The notes under the pieces are model-generated. The model was not told the DNA's origin. It did not search any database and saw only the letters and a program-made list of their open reading frames with translations. A program made the translations under genes and the position numbers. From assembly GCF_001956985.1 (NCBI RefSeq), contig NZ_CP019082.1, positions 6,076,001-6,140,000 of the forward strand: DNA of 64,000 nucleotides. Direction: 5' to 3'. Shown in pieces: positions 38,451-49,264 of this stretch (positions are counted from its first letter, which is position 1; each line of letters starts with the position of its first letter). The DNA comes from Paludisphaera borealis. GTDB lineage: Bacteria > Planctomycetota > Planctomycetia > Isosphaerales > Isosphaeraceae.

Positions 38451-39415
38451 TAGATCTGATAGTCCAGCCGCTGGAAATAGGCGTCGTCCATGCGGACGTC
38501 GGGGCTCTCGCGGTAGCGGAGCTTGGGGTTCTCGATGGTCACGGTCGTGTACGGGGCGACGCTTCGCGTGAGCCAGGCCGACGAGCCGATCACGGCGTGG
38601 TGGCCGATGGTGGTGGCGCCGCCGAGGATCGTGGCGTTGGCGTAGATGACGACGTCGTCCTCGATGGTCGGGTGCCGCTTGGTGCCGCGGACGACTTCGC
38701 CTGTGGACTCGTCGCGCGGGAAGCTGATCGCGCCCAGGGTCACGCCCTGGTAGACCTTCACGCGTTCGCCGATCTCGGTCGTCTGGCCGATCACGACGCC
38801 GGTTCCGTGGTCGATGAAGAAGTGGCTGCCGATCCGGGCGCCGGGATGGATGTCGATTCCCGTCTTGCCGTGGGCGTACTCCGACATCATCCGCGGGATC
38901 AGCGGGACGCCGAGGTTGTAGAGCAAGTGGGCGAGCCGATAGACGGTCACGGCCGACACGCCGGGGTAGCAGAAGACGATCTCGTCGAGGCTGCGGGCCG
39001 CCGGGTCCCCCTCGAAGGCGGCTTCGACGTCCTGGGCCAGGATTCCGCGGAGTTCGGGGATCTTCTCCAGGAACCCGACAGTGAGGTGCTGAGCCCGCTC
39101 TTCAATCTGGTCTTCTGGCTCGCGCGAACGACAGTCGTGCTGAAGGGCGCGGGCGATCTGCTGGCGGAGCCGGTCGTACAAGCTGTCGACGAGGTCGCCG
39201 ACGTGGTACGCGACGTTCCCCATATGGAGGTTCTGCCGCCGGCCGTAGCCGGGATAGAGGATCTCGCGGAGGTCGCCGAGGATCTCGACGACTTCGCGGT
39301 AGCTCGGCAGCGGGGAATGGCCCAGGTGGTTGATCGAGCCGCATTCCTCGTAGGTCGCGACGATCCGCCCGGTCAGTCCGGGGAGCACTTCCCGTATCGT
39401 TGGTTCCGTCGCCAT
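38450..39415 (-). CDS. cysE: serine O-acetyltransferase
   Basis: This encodes 321 residues of the CysE/EpsC type, making O-acetylserine for cysteine synthesis. The N-terminal helical domain ([20 protein letters not shown]) is followed by [20 protein letters not shown] and [14 protein letters not shown], the left-handed beta-helix with the catalytic His region. [20 protein letters not shown] then closes the helix. It resembles long forms found outside enterobacteria. ATG 39415 with AAAGG upstream is preferred to an earlier in-frame start. Its stop codon abuts repeat unit B. Confidence 0.9.
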   Translation of the reverse strand: MATEPTIREVLPGLTGRIVATYEECGSINHLGHSPLPSYREVVEILGDLREILYPGYGRRQNLHMGNVAYHVGDLVDSLYDRLRQQIARALQHDCRSREPEDQIEERAQHLTVGFLEKIPELRGILAQDVEAAFEGDPAARSLDEIVFCYPGVSAVTVYRLAHLLYNLGVPLIPRMMSEYAHGKTGIDIHPGARIGSHFFIDHGTGVVIGQTTEIGERVKVYQGVTLGAISFPRDESTGEVVRGTKRHPTIEDDVVIYANATILGGATTIGHHAVIGSSAWLTRSVAPYTTVTIENPKLRYRESPDVRMDDAYFQRLDYQI

Positions 39416-39617
39416 GTGCCGCCTTTCGCGCTCGCCGTAGTCTCGAATTCCTATCGACATCTTACGGGAAGGCCGCCGGGCGAATCAACGTGGACGACGT
39501 CCGCGCGGCTCGCGCGGGGGCTCGCGTTGCGTTGACTTCGCCTGGGAGCCTGCCTAGCATAACTTTGAGAACCCCTGGAATCACGAGATCCGAATTCCTT
39601 CGAGAGGCAGGCGATTG

Positions 39618-41054
<1,437 letters not shown>

Positions 41055-41139
41055 GGAGTCGCTCCGACCCCGTGCGGAACGGCCGAGGCTCTTGGGGCAC
41101 GGGGGGAGTACGACCCGTGGCACCCGGCACCCGGCGAAA

Positions 41140-41236
41140 TACAAGCCCGAAGCGCAAGCGAGTGCATGGTTTTGCGTTTGCTTATTCAGCACGCTTTCTG
41201 GGAATGCACTCGCTGGCGCTTCGGGCTTGTATTCGG
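41140..41236. repeat. palindromic unit A, second full copy with inverted core
   Basis: TACAAGCCCGAAGCGCAAGC with GAGTGCAT (from 41140) pairs with ATGCACTCGCTGGCGCTTCG with GGCTTGTA at 41204-41231. The core GGTTTTGCGTTTGCTTATTC is the reverse complement of the core at 38300, so the arms are alike but the core is flipped. It lies in the 243-bp gap between the MoxR-like and VWA genes. Confidence 0.85.
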
Positions 41237-41297
41237 AACTGCGTCCGCCCATGCTTGCTCAACTCCACCGTCGTCGCCCAGGGAGGATCACTCGATC

Positions 41298-42440
41298 ATG
41301 TCGGAATATGAATACTCCAAGTGGGACGGCTCGCAAGAGTTCCTACCGCAGTCGGCCGACAAGCTGTTCGACCAGCTCTCCGAGTACATCCTCCAGTACG
41401 GCGACGACGTCCTGAGGAACCTCGAAGACGTCGACGACGACGATCTCCCCGAGGTGATCGAGCTGATCCAGAAGGACGGTCTGATCGAGCGTGACGACGA
41501 GGGCAAGTGGCGGGTCACACCCAAGGGAATCCGGCGCATCCAGGACAAGTCGCTCCACGAACTCTTCCAGACGTTCAACCGCGACGGCATCGGCCGGCAC
41601 GAGACCCAGCAAAAAGGGGAGGGGACCGTCTCGCTCGAAGACACCCGCCCGTACGTCTACGGCGATTCGCTGGCCAACATCGACATGCACGAGACGCTCA
41701 AGAACGCCTACATCCGCCAGGGGGGCGGCGTGCCGATCCGGCTCAGCCACGAGGACTACATCGTCCACGAGACCGAGTACCAGACCCGGTGCGCGACCGT
41801 CGTTCTGATCGACATGAGCGGCTCGATGGGCCGGTACGGGAAATACTACACGACCAAGAAGGTCGCGATCGCGCTCCAGGCGATGGTCCGGGCCCAGTAC
41901 CCGCAAGACTCGATCCAGATGATCGGCTTCTACACGTTCGCCAGCCCGATGACCGAGCGCCAGCTTTTGAACTCGGCGCCCAAGCCGGTGAGCATGTACG
42001 ACAGCCGGGTGCACTTGCGGTTCGACCTCGACAAGCCGCAGGGCCGCGTGCCGCAGCACTTCACGAACATCCAGGCCGGCCTTCGCCTGGCGCGCAGCCA
42101 CCTGCTGCGGCAGTCGGCGGCGAACAAGCAGATCATCGTCATCACCGACGGCGAGCCCACCGCCCACCTCGAAGGCCGCGAGGTCGTCCTGATCTACCCC
42201 CCCGCCGAGAAGACCGCCGCCCACACCTTGAACGAAGTCCGCCGCTGCGCCGGGGCGGGGATTCGCGTGTCGAGCTACGCCTTGATCGAGGATTACTTCT
42301 ACATCGGTCTGGTCAACTTCGTCCAGGAGATGGCCCGCGTCTCCAATGGCGTCGCCGCGTATTGCTCGGTCGACGACCTCGGCAAGTTCGTCTTCGAGAG
42401 CTTCATCGGCGGACGCCACACGCGAAGGTATCGGGAGTAA
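41298..42440 (+). CDS. von Willebrand factor A domain protein
   Basis: This encodes 380 residues. The N-terminal half is acidic and helical (LEDVDDDDLPEVIELIQKDG). A VWA domain follows with a full MIDAS signature: VVLIDMSGSMGRY (DxSxS), a Thr in TNIQAGLRLARSHL, and VITDGEPTAH (Asp). This is the usual partner of the MoxR/ChlI-type ATPase encoded just upstream, and the pair probably forms a metal-binding chaperone complex acting on an unknown client. ATG 41298 with GGGAGGA upstream was chosen; the larger frame upstream reads through the repeat element. Confidence 0.85.
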   Translation: MSEYEYSKWDGSQEFLPQSADKLFDQLSEYILQYGDDVLRNLEDVDDDDLPEVIELIQKDGLIERDDEGKWRVTPKGIRRIQDKSLHELFQTFNRDGIGRHETQQKGEGTVSLEDTRPYVYGDSLANIDMHETLKNAYIRQGGGVPIRLSHEDYIVHETEYQTRCATVVLIDMSGSMGRYGKYYTTKKVAIALQAMVRAQYPQDSIQMIGFYTFASPMTERQLLNSAPKPVSMYDSRVHLRFDLDKPQGRVPQHFTNIQAGLRLARSHLLRQSAANKQIIVITDGEPTAHLEGREVVLIYPPAEKTAAHTLNEVRRCAGAGIRVSSYALIEDYFYIGLVNFVQEMARVSNGVAAYCSVDDLGKFVFESFIGGRHTRRYRE

Positions 42441-42458
42441 ACCGCGTCGCTCACGCGC

Positions 42459-43787
42459 TCACGCCCACTGCTTGGCCATGCTGTAAGGGAGCACCTTGAC
42501 GCCGCGCTCGCGGAGCGACGACAGGCTCTGGCGAAGCAGGTCGAGCTGCTCGGCCCAGGCGGATTGGTCGAGCGGGGTGAGGCCGGGATTCGACGAATCG
42601 GCGATCTCCCGCTCGTCGAGCAGGAAGACGAGGTCGCCGCGCGTGAGGGCCAACGACTTGATGAGGCGGGCCGTCCTGGCGATGTGATCCGCGGCCCGTT
42701 CGTTTCCGCCCCCGCCGACGAGCGTGAGCACGCTCAGTTCGACGTCCGACTCCTTGGCGCGGGAGACGAAGTTCTGAAGGTCTTCGTCCAGCCAGTCCTT
42801 GCCGTACAGCCGCCTGACGTCCGGATCGCCCGACTCGACCCCGAGCGCGATGTGCGACAGCCGGCGTTTATGGGCGCCCGCGAGCAAGTCGACTCCGGCG
42901 ATCGGCCGGGAGAAGTCGTCGAGGAAGACGTGGACGTCGTCGATCATCGGGCTCGATTCCGGATCATCCGACCGGGTCGTCCGCGCGTTGGCGCTCAGAG
43001 GGAGCACACGGCCGATGGCGTCGAGGTAGCCGAGGACGTCGTCGGCCGGCCGGCGGAGGACGTCGGCACCGGCGAGGAAGACGGCCCGGGTCTGGAGCAA
43101 CCGGCGGCCGAGCAGGGAGGCGACGTCGCGAACGTGCCGCTCGAACTCCTCGGGCGTCCGGACGCCGTGGTCGTGAATCGGCCCACCACCGAAACTCCGC
43201 CCCCCCGCGTCTCCCCGGGTCGCCTGGAGGATCACGGCGTTCTGGCAGTCCGGGGGGGTGAACGGCAGCGGTCCGTACGAGTCGTGGTAGAGCTTCCGAT
43301 GCGCGCTCCAGGCGGAGGCGTCCCAGGCGGCGATCCGGTCCAGGAACTCGCGCAGCGCGGCGTCGTCGATCACCTTGGCTTTTTCGCCCGGCGGGTTCTC
43401 GACCCGGAACGCCTGTGCGTCGAGCCCGGCTCGCAGGATCTCGGCCACCTCGCGGATCTCGGAATCGAGCCCTTGGGCCTCGGCGTCGTCGAGCACCCGG
43501 CGCTTGAGGACGAGGTTCGCCCCCTCGCGAACGCGATTGATCTCGTGGATGGAGGCGTCCAGCCGCTTCAGGTAGTGGCGGTCACGGACGTAGGCGCGCT
43601 GCCAGCGGCCTTCGAGGTCGAAGTGGAAGATCGGGGCGTCGCCGAAATAGAGCGAGAACGCGCCCTGCTTGAAGCCGGCGAAAACGAAATCGCCCTCGCC
43701 GTCACCCGGCTGGAGGCCGATCCGATGGTGATAGATCGCGCCGGACTGGAGGAGGCATGCGGCCTCGGTCTGGTGGTGTTGCGACAT
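42459..43787 (-). CDS. radical-SAM-like protein lacking the Fe-S cysteines
   Basis: This encodes 442 residues. The overall pattern resembles a planctomycete radical SAM family: ILQATRG, a short loop, RTPEEFERHVRDVASLLGRR, then HIALGVESGDPDVRRLYGK and VELSVLTLVGGGGNERAADH late in the barrel. At the place where such proteins have CxxxxRCxFC, the sequence is GDAGGRSFGGGP (about 192-203), so all three cluster cysteines are absent. An [4Fe-4S]-AdoMet site is therefore not possible as written. ATG 43787 has GGAG 5 bp upstream. It converges with the VWA gene with 18 bp between stops. Confidence 0.65.
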   Translation of the reverse strand: MSQHHQTEAACLLQSGAIYHHRIGLQPGDGEGDFVFAGFKQGAFSLYFGDAPIFHFDLEGRWQRAYVRDRHYLKRLDASIHEINRVREGANLVLKRRVLDDAEAQGLDSEIREVAEILRAGLDAQAFRVENPPGEKAKVIDDAALREFLDRIAAWDASAWSAHRKLYHDSYGPLPFTPPDCQNAVILQATRGDAGGRSFGGGPIHDHGVRTPEEFERHVRDVASLLGRRLLQTRAVFLAGADVLRRPADDVLGYLDAIGRVLPLSANARTTRSDDPESSPMIDDVHVFLDDFSRPIAGVDLLAGAHKRRLSHIALGVESGDPDVRRLYGKDWLDEDLQNFVSRAKESDVELSVLTLVGGGGNERAADHIARTARLIKSLALTRGDLVFLLDEREIADSSNPGLTPLDQSAWAEQLDLLRQSLSSLRERGVKVLPYSMAKQWA

Positions 43788-43953
43788 CTCTGCTCCGTCG
43801 ATTGCGTTACGAGGGTCCGGCCTGGCGTTCGCCTCCATCCATGAAGGGGTCGCCAATCGAGCCGGGCGGCGGCTCAAGGAATCACTCTCGCCGGAATTCC
43901 AGGTCCGATTATACTACGCGACGGCTGCGGTGCGGCCGACTTGATCGGTCTCG

Positions 43954-43986
43954 AAAAAAACAACGGCCGCGCCGGACGGCCCGTTG
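43954..43986 (-). terminator. intrinsic-terminator-like hairpin in the leader of the radical-SAM-like gene
   Basis: On the minus strand, CGGCCCGTTG-type arms (43977-43986 and 43961-43969) form a GC-rich stem with a one-base bulge, followed by seven T (complement of A7 at 43954-43960). This is the shape of a Rho-independent terminator, but no minus-strand gene ends here. It lies 167 bp before the radical-SAM-like start and between divergent genes, so it could attenuate or insulate. Confidence 0.5.
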
Positions 43987-44010
43987 TCGGTATGCGCGGA
44001 GGACTTGCAC

Positions 44011-45747
44011 ATGGGCCAGGACGGCCTCGATCCGATCGACCCGACGACCCTGGACGATGCGCGGGCGATGCGGATCTCCTGGCGCGAGCCCGCGCTGATC
44101 GTGATCGTCTGCCTGATCCTCTTCCTGGCCGGCAACGCGCGGACGGGCTTGTGGGATCGCGACGAGCCCCGCAACGCCGTCGCGGTTCATGAGATGCGCG
44201 CCCGGGGCGACTGGCTGTTCCCCAGCTTCAACGGCGAGCCGCGCTATCATAAGCCGATCCTCATCTACTGGCTGATGGGCGTCTCGACGGCGGTGTTCGG
44301 TGAGAACCCGGCCGCCGCCCGGTTGCCCTCGGCTCTGGCGGGGACGGGTGTCTGCCTGCTGACCTGGCTGCTCGGCCGGCGGATGTTCGGGCCCCGGGTC
44401 GGATTTTTCTCGGCCTTGATGCTGGCCGTCGCGCCGATCATGGTCGCCGAATCGAAGCTGGCGACGACCGACGCGACGCTCACGCTCTGGCTGACAGGCT
44501 GCCAACTCTGCCTCTGGGAGCTAAGCCGGCGCGACGCGCCACGACTCGCCGCGACGTTCTGGGTGCTGCTCAGCCTGGCGACGCTGACCAAGGGCCCCGT
44601 CGGGCCGGCCTTGCTGGCGATGACCGGCCTGTTCGCGTGGTGGTGGGGATGCCCCGCCGCCGCCGTCTGGCGACGGCTGCATCCGCGCCGGGGCCTGATC
44701 GGCTTCGCCCTGCTCACCGCGCCCTGGTATCTCGTGGCGTTGCTGGGCTCGAACGGACGCTTCTTCCAGGTGGCGGTCAACCAGCAGCTCGTCCAGCGGG
44801 TCGCCACGGGGATGGAACAGCACGGGGCGTTTCCTGGATACTACGCGGCGCTCTCCCTGCTCGTCTTCTTCCCCTGGTCGTGCCTCGTCCCGATGGCGGT
44901 CCTCGGCGCCTGGCGAAGGCGCAAGGTCGACAGGAACCTTGGGTTCCTGCTCGCCTGGGTGGTCGGTCCGATGATCTTGCTCGAATGCGTTCAGACGAAG
45001 CTGATCCATTACTATCTCCCCGCCTATCCGGCCTGCGCGCTGCTGGCCGCCTGGGTGGTGGTCGCGGCGAGCCGTGAGGAAGTCACGCTGCGGCGATGGA
45101 CGCTGGGACGGCTGGGGCAGGGCCTGATCGCCGGGATCGGCCTGACCGTGGGGGTCGGGATGACGGCGGCGGCGATCGTCGTGTCGGCCCGGCTTCGGCT
45201 GCCGCTGATCACCTGCGGCGCCGTCGTCTCGCTGGGCACGCTCGCCAGCCTCTTGCAGTTGCAACGCGGCGCGACCCAGCGCGGGACGTTCGGCCTGATC
45301 GCCACGACGGGCGGGATGATGCTCATCCTCGCCGGCTGGCTGATCCCCTCGGCCGAGTCGCTGCGCGTGTCGCGAATCGTCGGCGAGCGGCTGGCGGCCC
45401 TTGAGGCGGAGACGGGCTTCGAGCCGCTGCTGATGAACTACCAGGAGCCCGGCGTGATCTACGCGATCGGCAAGCCCGTGGCCGCCGTGCGCGACCCCCA
45501 GGCCTTGCTCACCTGGCTCGACGAGAAAAAGGCCATGATCACGGCCGTCACGCCCGAGGAACTCGAACTCTTGTCGACGAATTTCGGCGTCGCGCTCACG
45601 CCGCTCGAAGAGGTGAAGGGGTTCAACCCGGCCAGAGGCACGAGATACAAGCTGCTGCTGGCGGTCGTTCGCCGCGCGGTGGACGCGCCTCGGCCGGACG
45701 AGTCAACGGCCCGCGCCGGCGGCGACGAGCAGACGCTCGTAAAGTGA
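44011..45747 (+). CDS. GT39-like (ArnT/PMT family) membrane glycosyltransferase
   Basis: This encodes 578 residues with about ten hydrophobic segments. The N-terminal region has NARTGLWDRDEPRNAVAVHEM, where the Asp-Glu pair after the first membrane helix is the catalytic motif of GT39-like lipid-linked sugar transferases. EPRYHKPILIYWLMG and LATTDATLTLWL are also family features. The C-terminal 120 residues form a soluble domain. ATG 44011 has GGAGG 8 bp upstream. It would transfer sugar from a polyprenyl carrier on the outer face of the membrane. The last 45 bp overlap the convergent GT4 gene. Confidence 0.82.
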   Translation: MGQDGLDPIDPTTLDDARAMRISWREPALIVIVCLILFLAGNARTGLWDRDEPRNAVAVHEMRARGDWLFPSFNGEPRYHKPILIYWLMGVSTAVFGENPAAARLPSALAGTGVCLLTWLLGRRMFGPRVGFFSALMLAVAPIMVAESKLATTDATLTLWLTGCQLCLWELSRRDAPRLAATFWVLLSLATLTKGPVGPALLAMTGLFAWWWGCPAAAVWRRLHPRRGLIGFALLTAPWYLVALLGSNGRFFQVAVNQQLVQRVATGMEQHGAFPGYYAALSLLVFFPWSCLVPMAVLGAWRRRKVDRNLGFLLAWVVGPMILLECVQTKLIHYYLPAYPACALLAAWVVVAASREEVTLRRWTLGRLGQGLIAGIGLTVGVGMTAAAIVVSARLRLPLITCGAVVSLGTLASLLQLQRGATQRGTFGLIATTGGMMLILAGWLIPSAESLRVSRIVGERLAALEAETGFEPLLMNYQEPGVIYAIGKPVAAVRDPQALLTWLDEKKAMITAVTPEELELLSTNFGVALTPLEEVKGFNPARGTRYKLLLAVVRRAVDAPRPDESTARAGGDEQTLVK

Positions 45748-46872
45748 TCGAAGCTGGCTGGTCATCGTCTCATGGCGAAACTGGTCGGCGAACCGGCGTC
45801 GGCCTTCGCAACCCATCGCGTCGCGGAGACTCGGGTCGGCCGCGAGCCGGAGCACGGCGGCGGTCAAGCCGGGAAGGTCGCGAGGCGCGAGCAAGATCCC
45901 CGTCTCGGGCAGAACGACCTCGCGCGCGCCGTCGACGTCGTAGCTGATCACGGGACGGCCGACGAGGAGCGACTGCGGCAAGACCCGGGCCAGCCCCTCG
46001 CGGAGGCTGGGGTGAATCACGCCGTCGACCGCCGACAGCAGCTCGGGAATGCGATCCGGGGCGACGAGCCCGGTCAGGATGAAGGCGTCGCGGACGCCCC
46101 GGGTTTCGAGGTCGGCGATCAGCTTGTCGCGGAGGATACCGTCGCCGATCCAGACGAACCGGACGCGCGGATCGGCCTTCAGGATCTCCGGGGCGACCGC
46201 CACGACGTCGTCGTGCCCCTTCAGCTGGAAGAGTCGCGCGACGGTCGCGAACGCCACGTCGTCGGCGGCGAGCCCAAGCTCGCGCCGGACCTCGTCGCGC
46301 GGGCGTCTCGGATGAAGGAAGGCTTCCGTGTCCATGCCGCTGTAGACGGTGGAATACTGCTCCGGCCGACCGACTCCGGCGTCGAGCGCCTGCCGGGTCA
46401 TGGCGTCGCACACGCTGACGATCGCGTGGCAGCGGCGGGCCGCCCAGCGTTCCAGGGCGATGTAGAGGCGGTTACGCGCCGAGGACTCGAACGGCCCGAA
46501 CGGCAGGCCGTGGATCGTGTGGACGACGGCCGGCACGTTCTCATGCCAGGCCGCCGCGCGGCCCACGATTCCGGCCTTCGAGCTATGCGTGTGGACGACG
46601 TCGGGCTTGAGCCGTCGAAACGCGGCGCGCAGCTTCCGGTAGGCTTTCCAGTCGGTCGCGGGCCGGACCGCGCGGACCAGCTCGGGCATGACCTCGACCT
46701 TCAGCCCGAGTTCCTCGGCCCTGCGGAACAGGTCGCCTTCGGGCCCTTCGGCGGGTCCGGTGATGAGGGTGACGTCGTCTCGATGGTGATGGTGCAGACC
46801 CTCGACGGTCAGCAGCGTATTTTCCTGGGCGCCGCCGACGATCAGCCGGGTGATGACGTGGACGATCTTCAT
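45703..46872 (-). CDS. GT4-family glycosyltransferase
   Basis: This encodes 389 residues of the GT-B fold. The N-terminal domain begins MKIVHVITRLIVGGAQENTL and has DVVHTHSSKAGIVGR. The C-terminal nucleotide-sugar domain has FATVARLFQLKGHDDV and the EX7E-type region VIHPSLREGLARVLPQSL. The stop lies inside the convergent GT39 gene and the start overlaps truA by 4 bp, so it is probably cotranscribed with truA. Acceptor unknown; such enzymes usually build envelope glycans. Confidence 0.85.
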   Translation of the reverse strand: MKIVHVITRLIVGGAQENTLLTVEGLHHHHRDDVTLITGPAEGPEGDLFRRAEELGLKVEVMPELVRAVRPATDWKAYRKLRAAFRRLKPDVVHTHSSKAGIVGRAAAWHENVPAVVHTIHGLPFGPFESSARNRLYIALERWAARRCHAIVSVCDAMTRQALDAGVGRPEQYSTVYSGMDTEAFLHPRRPRDEVRRELGLAADDVAFATVARLFQLKGHDDVVAVAPEILKADPRVRFVWIGDGILRDKLIADLETRGVRDAFILTGLVAPDRIPELLSAVDGVIHPSLREGLARVLPQSLLVGRPVISYDVDGAREVVLPETGILLAPRDLPGLTAAVLRLAADPSLRDAMGCEGRRRFADQFRHETMTSQLRSLYERLLVAAGAGR

Positions 46873-47633
46873 TCCGAGCCGGCCTTCCGGGCGTCGCCGT
46901 AGTCGACGCGGAGGAGGAAAAGTCCGTGCGGAGGCGCCGTGGGGCCCGCCTCGATCCGGTTCTCGGCGCGGAGGACGTCGCCGACCCAGCCCTCGGGGCG
47001 CTTGCCGCTTCCCACGAACGACAAGGTTCCGGCGATCGTCCGCACCATGTTGTACAGGAAGCCGTCGGCCTCGACCTCGACGAACACGAGGTCGCCCTCG
47101 CGGATCGTGACGACGTCGAAGATCGTCCGGACGGAACTCATGCGGTTGGGCCAGTCGGTCTCGAAGCTGCGGAAGTCGTGGCAGCCGAGCAGGGCTTCCG
47201 ACGCGCGGTTCATGGCGTCGACGTCGAGACGGTGGAAGACGTGCCAGGCGTATCGAAGCTCGAACGGATTCGCGATCCAGGCGTTGTCGATCCGATAGCG
47301 ATAGCGTTTGGAACGGACGTCGAGCGTCGCGTGGAAGACCTGGGGCTTCTCGCAGGCTTCGAGCACGCGGACGTCGTGCGGGAGGATGGCGTTGAGCGCC
47401 TTGACGAACACCTCGGGGCCGTGCCGCGAGGCCGTCAGGAACTGGACGACCTGGCCCATCGCGTGAACCCCCGCGTCGGTCCGGCTGCTGGCGGTGGTTC
47501 GCGGCCTTGAGCCCGTAAGCTGCTCGATCGCCTCGTTGAGCACCTGCTGAACCGTGCGGAGGTCAGGCTGACGCTGCCAGCCGTGGAAGTCGGTGCCGTC
47601 GTAGGCGATCGTGAGCTTGATGTTGCGCATCAT
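46869..47633 (-). CDS. truA: tRNA pseudouridine synthase A
   Basis: This encodes 254 residues. The catalytic motif ASSRTDAGVHAMGQV (Asp) and the N-terminal YDGTDFHGWQRQP are those of TruA, which makes pseudouridine at 38-40 in tRNA anticodon stems. FLYNMVRTIAGTL and GLFLLRVDYGD in the C-terminal half are also typical. Two ATG codons are adjacent (47633, 47630) and either may start the protein. The gene's end overlaps the start of the GT4 gene. Confidence 0.93.
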   Translation of the reverse strand: MMRNIKLTIAYDGTDFHGWQRQPDLRTVQQVLNEAIEQLTGSRPRTTASSRTDAGVHAMGQVVQFLTASRHGPEVFVKALNAILPHDVRVLEACEKPQVFHATLDVRSKRYRYRIDNAWIANPFELRYAWHVFHRLDVDAMNRASEALLGCHDFRSFETDWPNRMSSVRTIFDVVTIREGDLVFVEVEADGFLYNMVRTIAGTLSFVGSGKRPEGWVGDVLRAENRIEAGPTAPPHGLFLLRVDYGDARKAGSE

Positions 47634-47698
47634 GCGGCGTCAGGTGCGGTTTTCTTTCGGATTGCGGAGAGTGATCAAAACAGGCTGCCGCGAGCATG

Positions 47699-47837
47699 CC
47701 TTCTCCCCTTGCGGGAGAAGGTGGCCGGAACGGCCGGATGAGGGGTTTCATCATCATAGGGATTCGTCGGACGCCTCGGCGACCGAAGAACCCCTCATCC
47801 GCCCCTGCGGGGCACCTTCTCCCGCAAGGGGAGAAGG
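47699..47837. repeat. 139-bp inverted-repeat element
   Basis: CCTTCTCCCCTTGCGGGAGA with AGGTGG (47699) and its inverse TTCTCCCGCAAGGGGAGAAG (to 47837) form long arms. Each arm itself contains a smaller palindrome (CTCCC-TTGC-GGGAG). The next-in segments GGATGAGGGGTTTC and AACCCCTCATCC also pair. The 40-bp centre is not conserved with either side. The motif resembles a widespread bacterial intergenic repeat class. It occupies the gap between truA and asd. Confidence 0.75.
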
Positions 47838-47883
47838 GAATACGGCCCCGCCTGCGTGCAACCTAAATGCAAACCGCGCTCGA

Positions 47884-48900
47884 TCACGCGCGGGCCGGTT
47901 CGAGCTTCAGCAGCTCTTCGGCGATCTGCACGGCGTTGGTCGCGGCCCCCTTGCGGAGGTTGTCGCTGACGCACCAGAACACCAGGGCGTTCGGGTTGCT
48001 CAGATCGCTCCGAATCCGGCCCACGAAGACGTCGTCGCGTCCCACGGCGTCGGACGCCAGGGGGTATCGCTTGTTCGCCGGGTCGTCGACCACAGTGACC
48101 CCCGGGGCCTTCATCCAGAGGGCGACGGCCTCCTCGGCGGTGATCGGCCGCTCGGTCTCGACCACGATCGATTCGCTGTGCGAGTAGGCCACTGGAACGC
48201 GGACGCACGTCGGACAGACGTCGATCGACGCGTCGCCGAGGATCTTCCGCGTCTCGTTGACCATCTTCATTTCTTCCTTGGTGTAGCCGTTGGGAAGAAA
48301 GTCGTCGATCTGCGGGAGGCAGTTGCCGAGGATCGCGTGAGCGAACTTGGAGGGCGCCGGAATCGGCTCGTTGCGGACGCCGGCGCCAGTCTGGGCCTCA
48401 AGCTCGACGATGCCCGTCATCCCCGCGCCGGAGACCGACTGGTAGGTGCTGACCACCACGCGCCGAATCCGCGCGACGTCGTGCAGCGGCTTGAGGGCGA
48501 CGACCATCTGGATCGTCGAGCAGTTGGGGTTGGCGATGATCCCCTTGTTCCACAAGACGTCCTGAGGGTTGACCTCGGGGACGACGAGCGGGACGTCGGG
48601 GTCCATGCGGAAGGCGCTCGAATTGTCGATCACGACCGCGCCGACCGCGGCCGCGATCGGGCTCCATTCGCGCGACACGCTCGCCGGCGTGCTCGACAGG
48701 ACGATGTCGACCCCCTCAAGGGCTTGCCTCGTGATCGGTTGGATCACGAATTTCTCGCCGCGGAACGTCACCGATTTGCCCGCGCTGCGCTCCGACGCCA
48801 GGAATTTGATCGAGGCGACGGGGAAGTTCCGTTCCTCGAGCAGCCGGACCATTCTCTCGCCCACGGCCCCACTGGCGCCGACCACGGCAACGTTTTTCAC
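47884..48900 (-). CDS. asd: aspartate-semialdehyde dehydrogenase
   Basis: This encodes 338 residues, usual length. The NADP-binding N-terminus is VAVVGASGAVGERMVRLLEE. The catalytic Cys lies in IANPNCSTIQMVVAL, with VSTYQSVSGAGMTGIVEL and VRVPVAYSHSESIVVE following. It reduces aspartyl phosphate to the semialdehyde for lysine, threonine, methionine and diaminopimelate synthesis. The start is taken at GTG 48900 with GGAG 9 bp upstream; a GTG at 48906 is an alternative. The open frame further upstream carries no family-like residues. Confidence 0.93.
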   Translation of the reverse strand: MKNVAVVGASGAVGERMVRLLEERNFPVASIKFLASERSAGKSVTFRGEKFVIQPITRQALEGVDIVLSSTPASVSREWSPIAAAVGAVVIDNSSAFRMDPDVPLVVPEVNPQDVLWNKGIIANPNCSTIQMVVALKPLHDVARIRRVVVSTYQSVSGAGMTGIVELEAQTGAGVRNEPIPAPSKFAHAILGNCLPQIDDFLPNGYTKEEMKMVNETRKILGDASIDVCPTCVRVPVAYSHSESIVVETERPITAEEAVALWMKAPGVTVVDDPANKRYPLASDAVGRDDVFVGRIRSDLSNPNALVFWCVSDNLRKGAATNAVQIAEELLKLEPARA

Positions 48901-49264
48901 GATCACGATCTCCGAACGATGATGAGAAGGCGGAAGGCCCTCGAAAGCGGGGGGGATCAAGCGGAGGCCAAGATGCACGACCTGGCGGCGGTCGGGCCGA
49001 CGTCGGCCCGCGGAATCAACCATGTCATCTTACGATTTCGCGGCCTGCGCCGCCACGGTAAGGCGTCGGACGCCCGTCTCGAAAAGTCTGTGCTGTTCGC
49101 CGCCGCGCGACGTTCTTAGAATAAAGGTTTGAAGTCCCCGTGCCTTCGGCCGTGCCGAGGACCGGCCGCCCTCGCGGCGGCCTTTCCCGAGGCGTGCGAC
49201 GACCTTCGGTTGGTTCGACGCGCTCGATGCCTGTGAGGTTCGTGTTTTCCCCGGGAGTCGTCTC

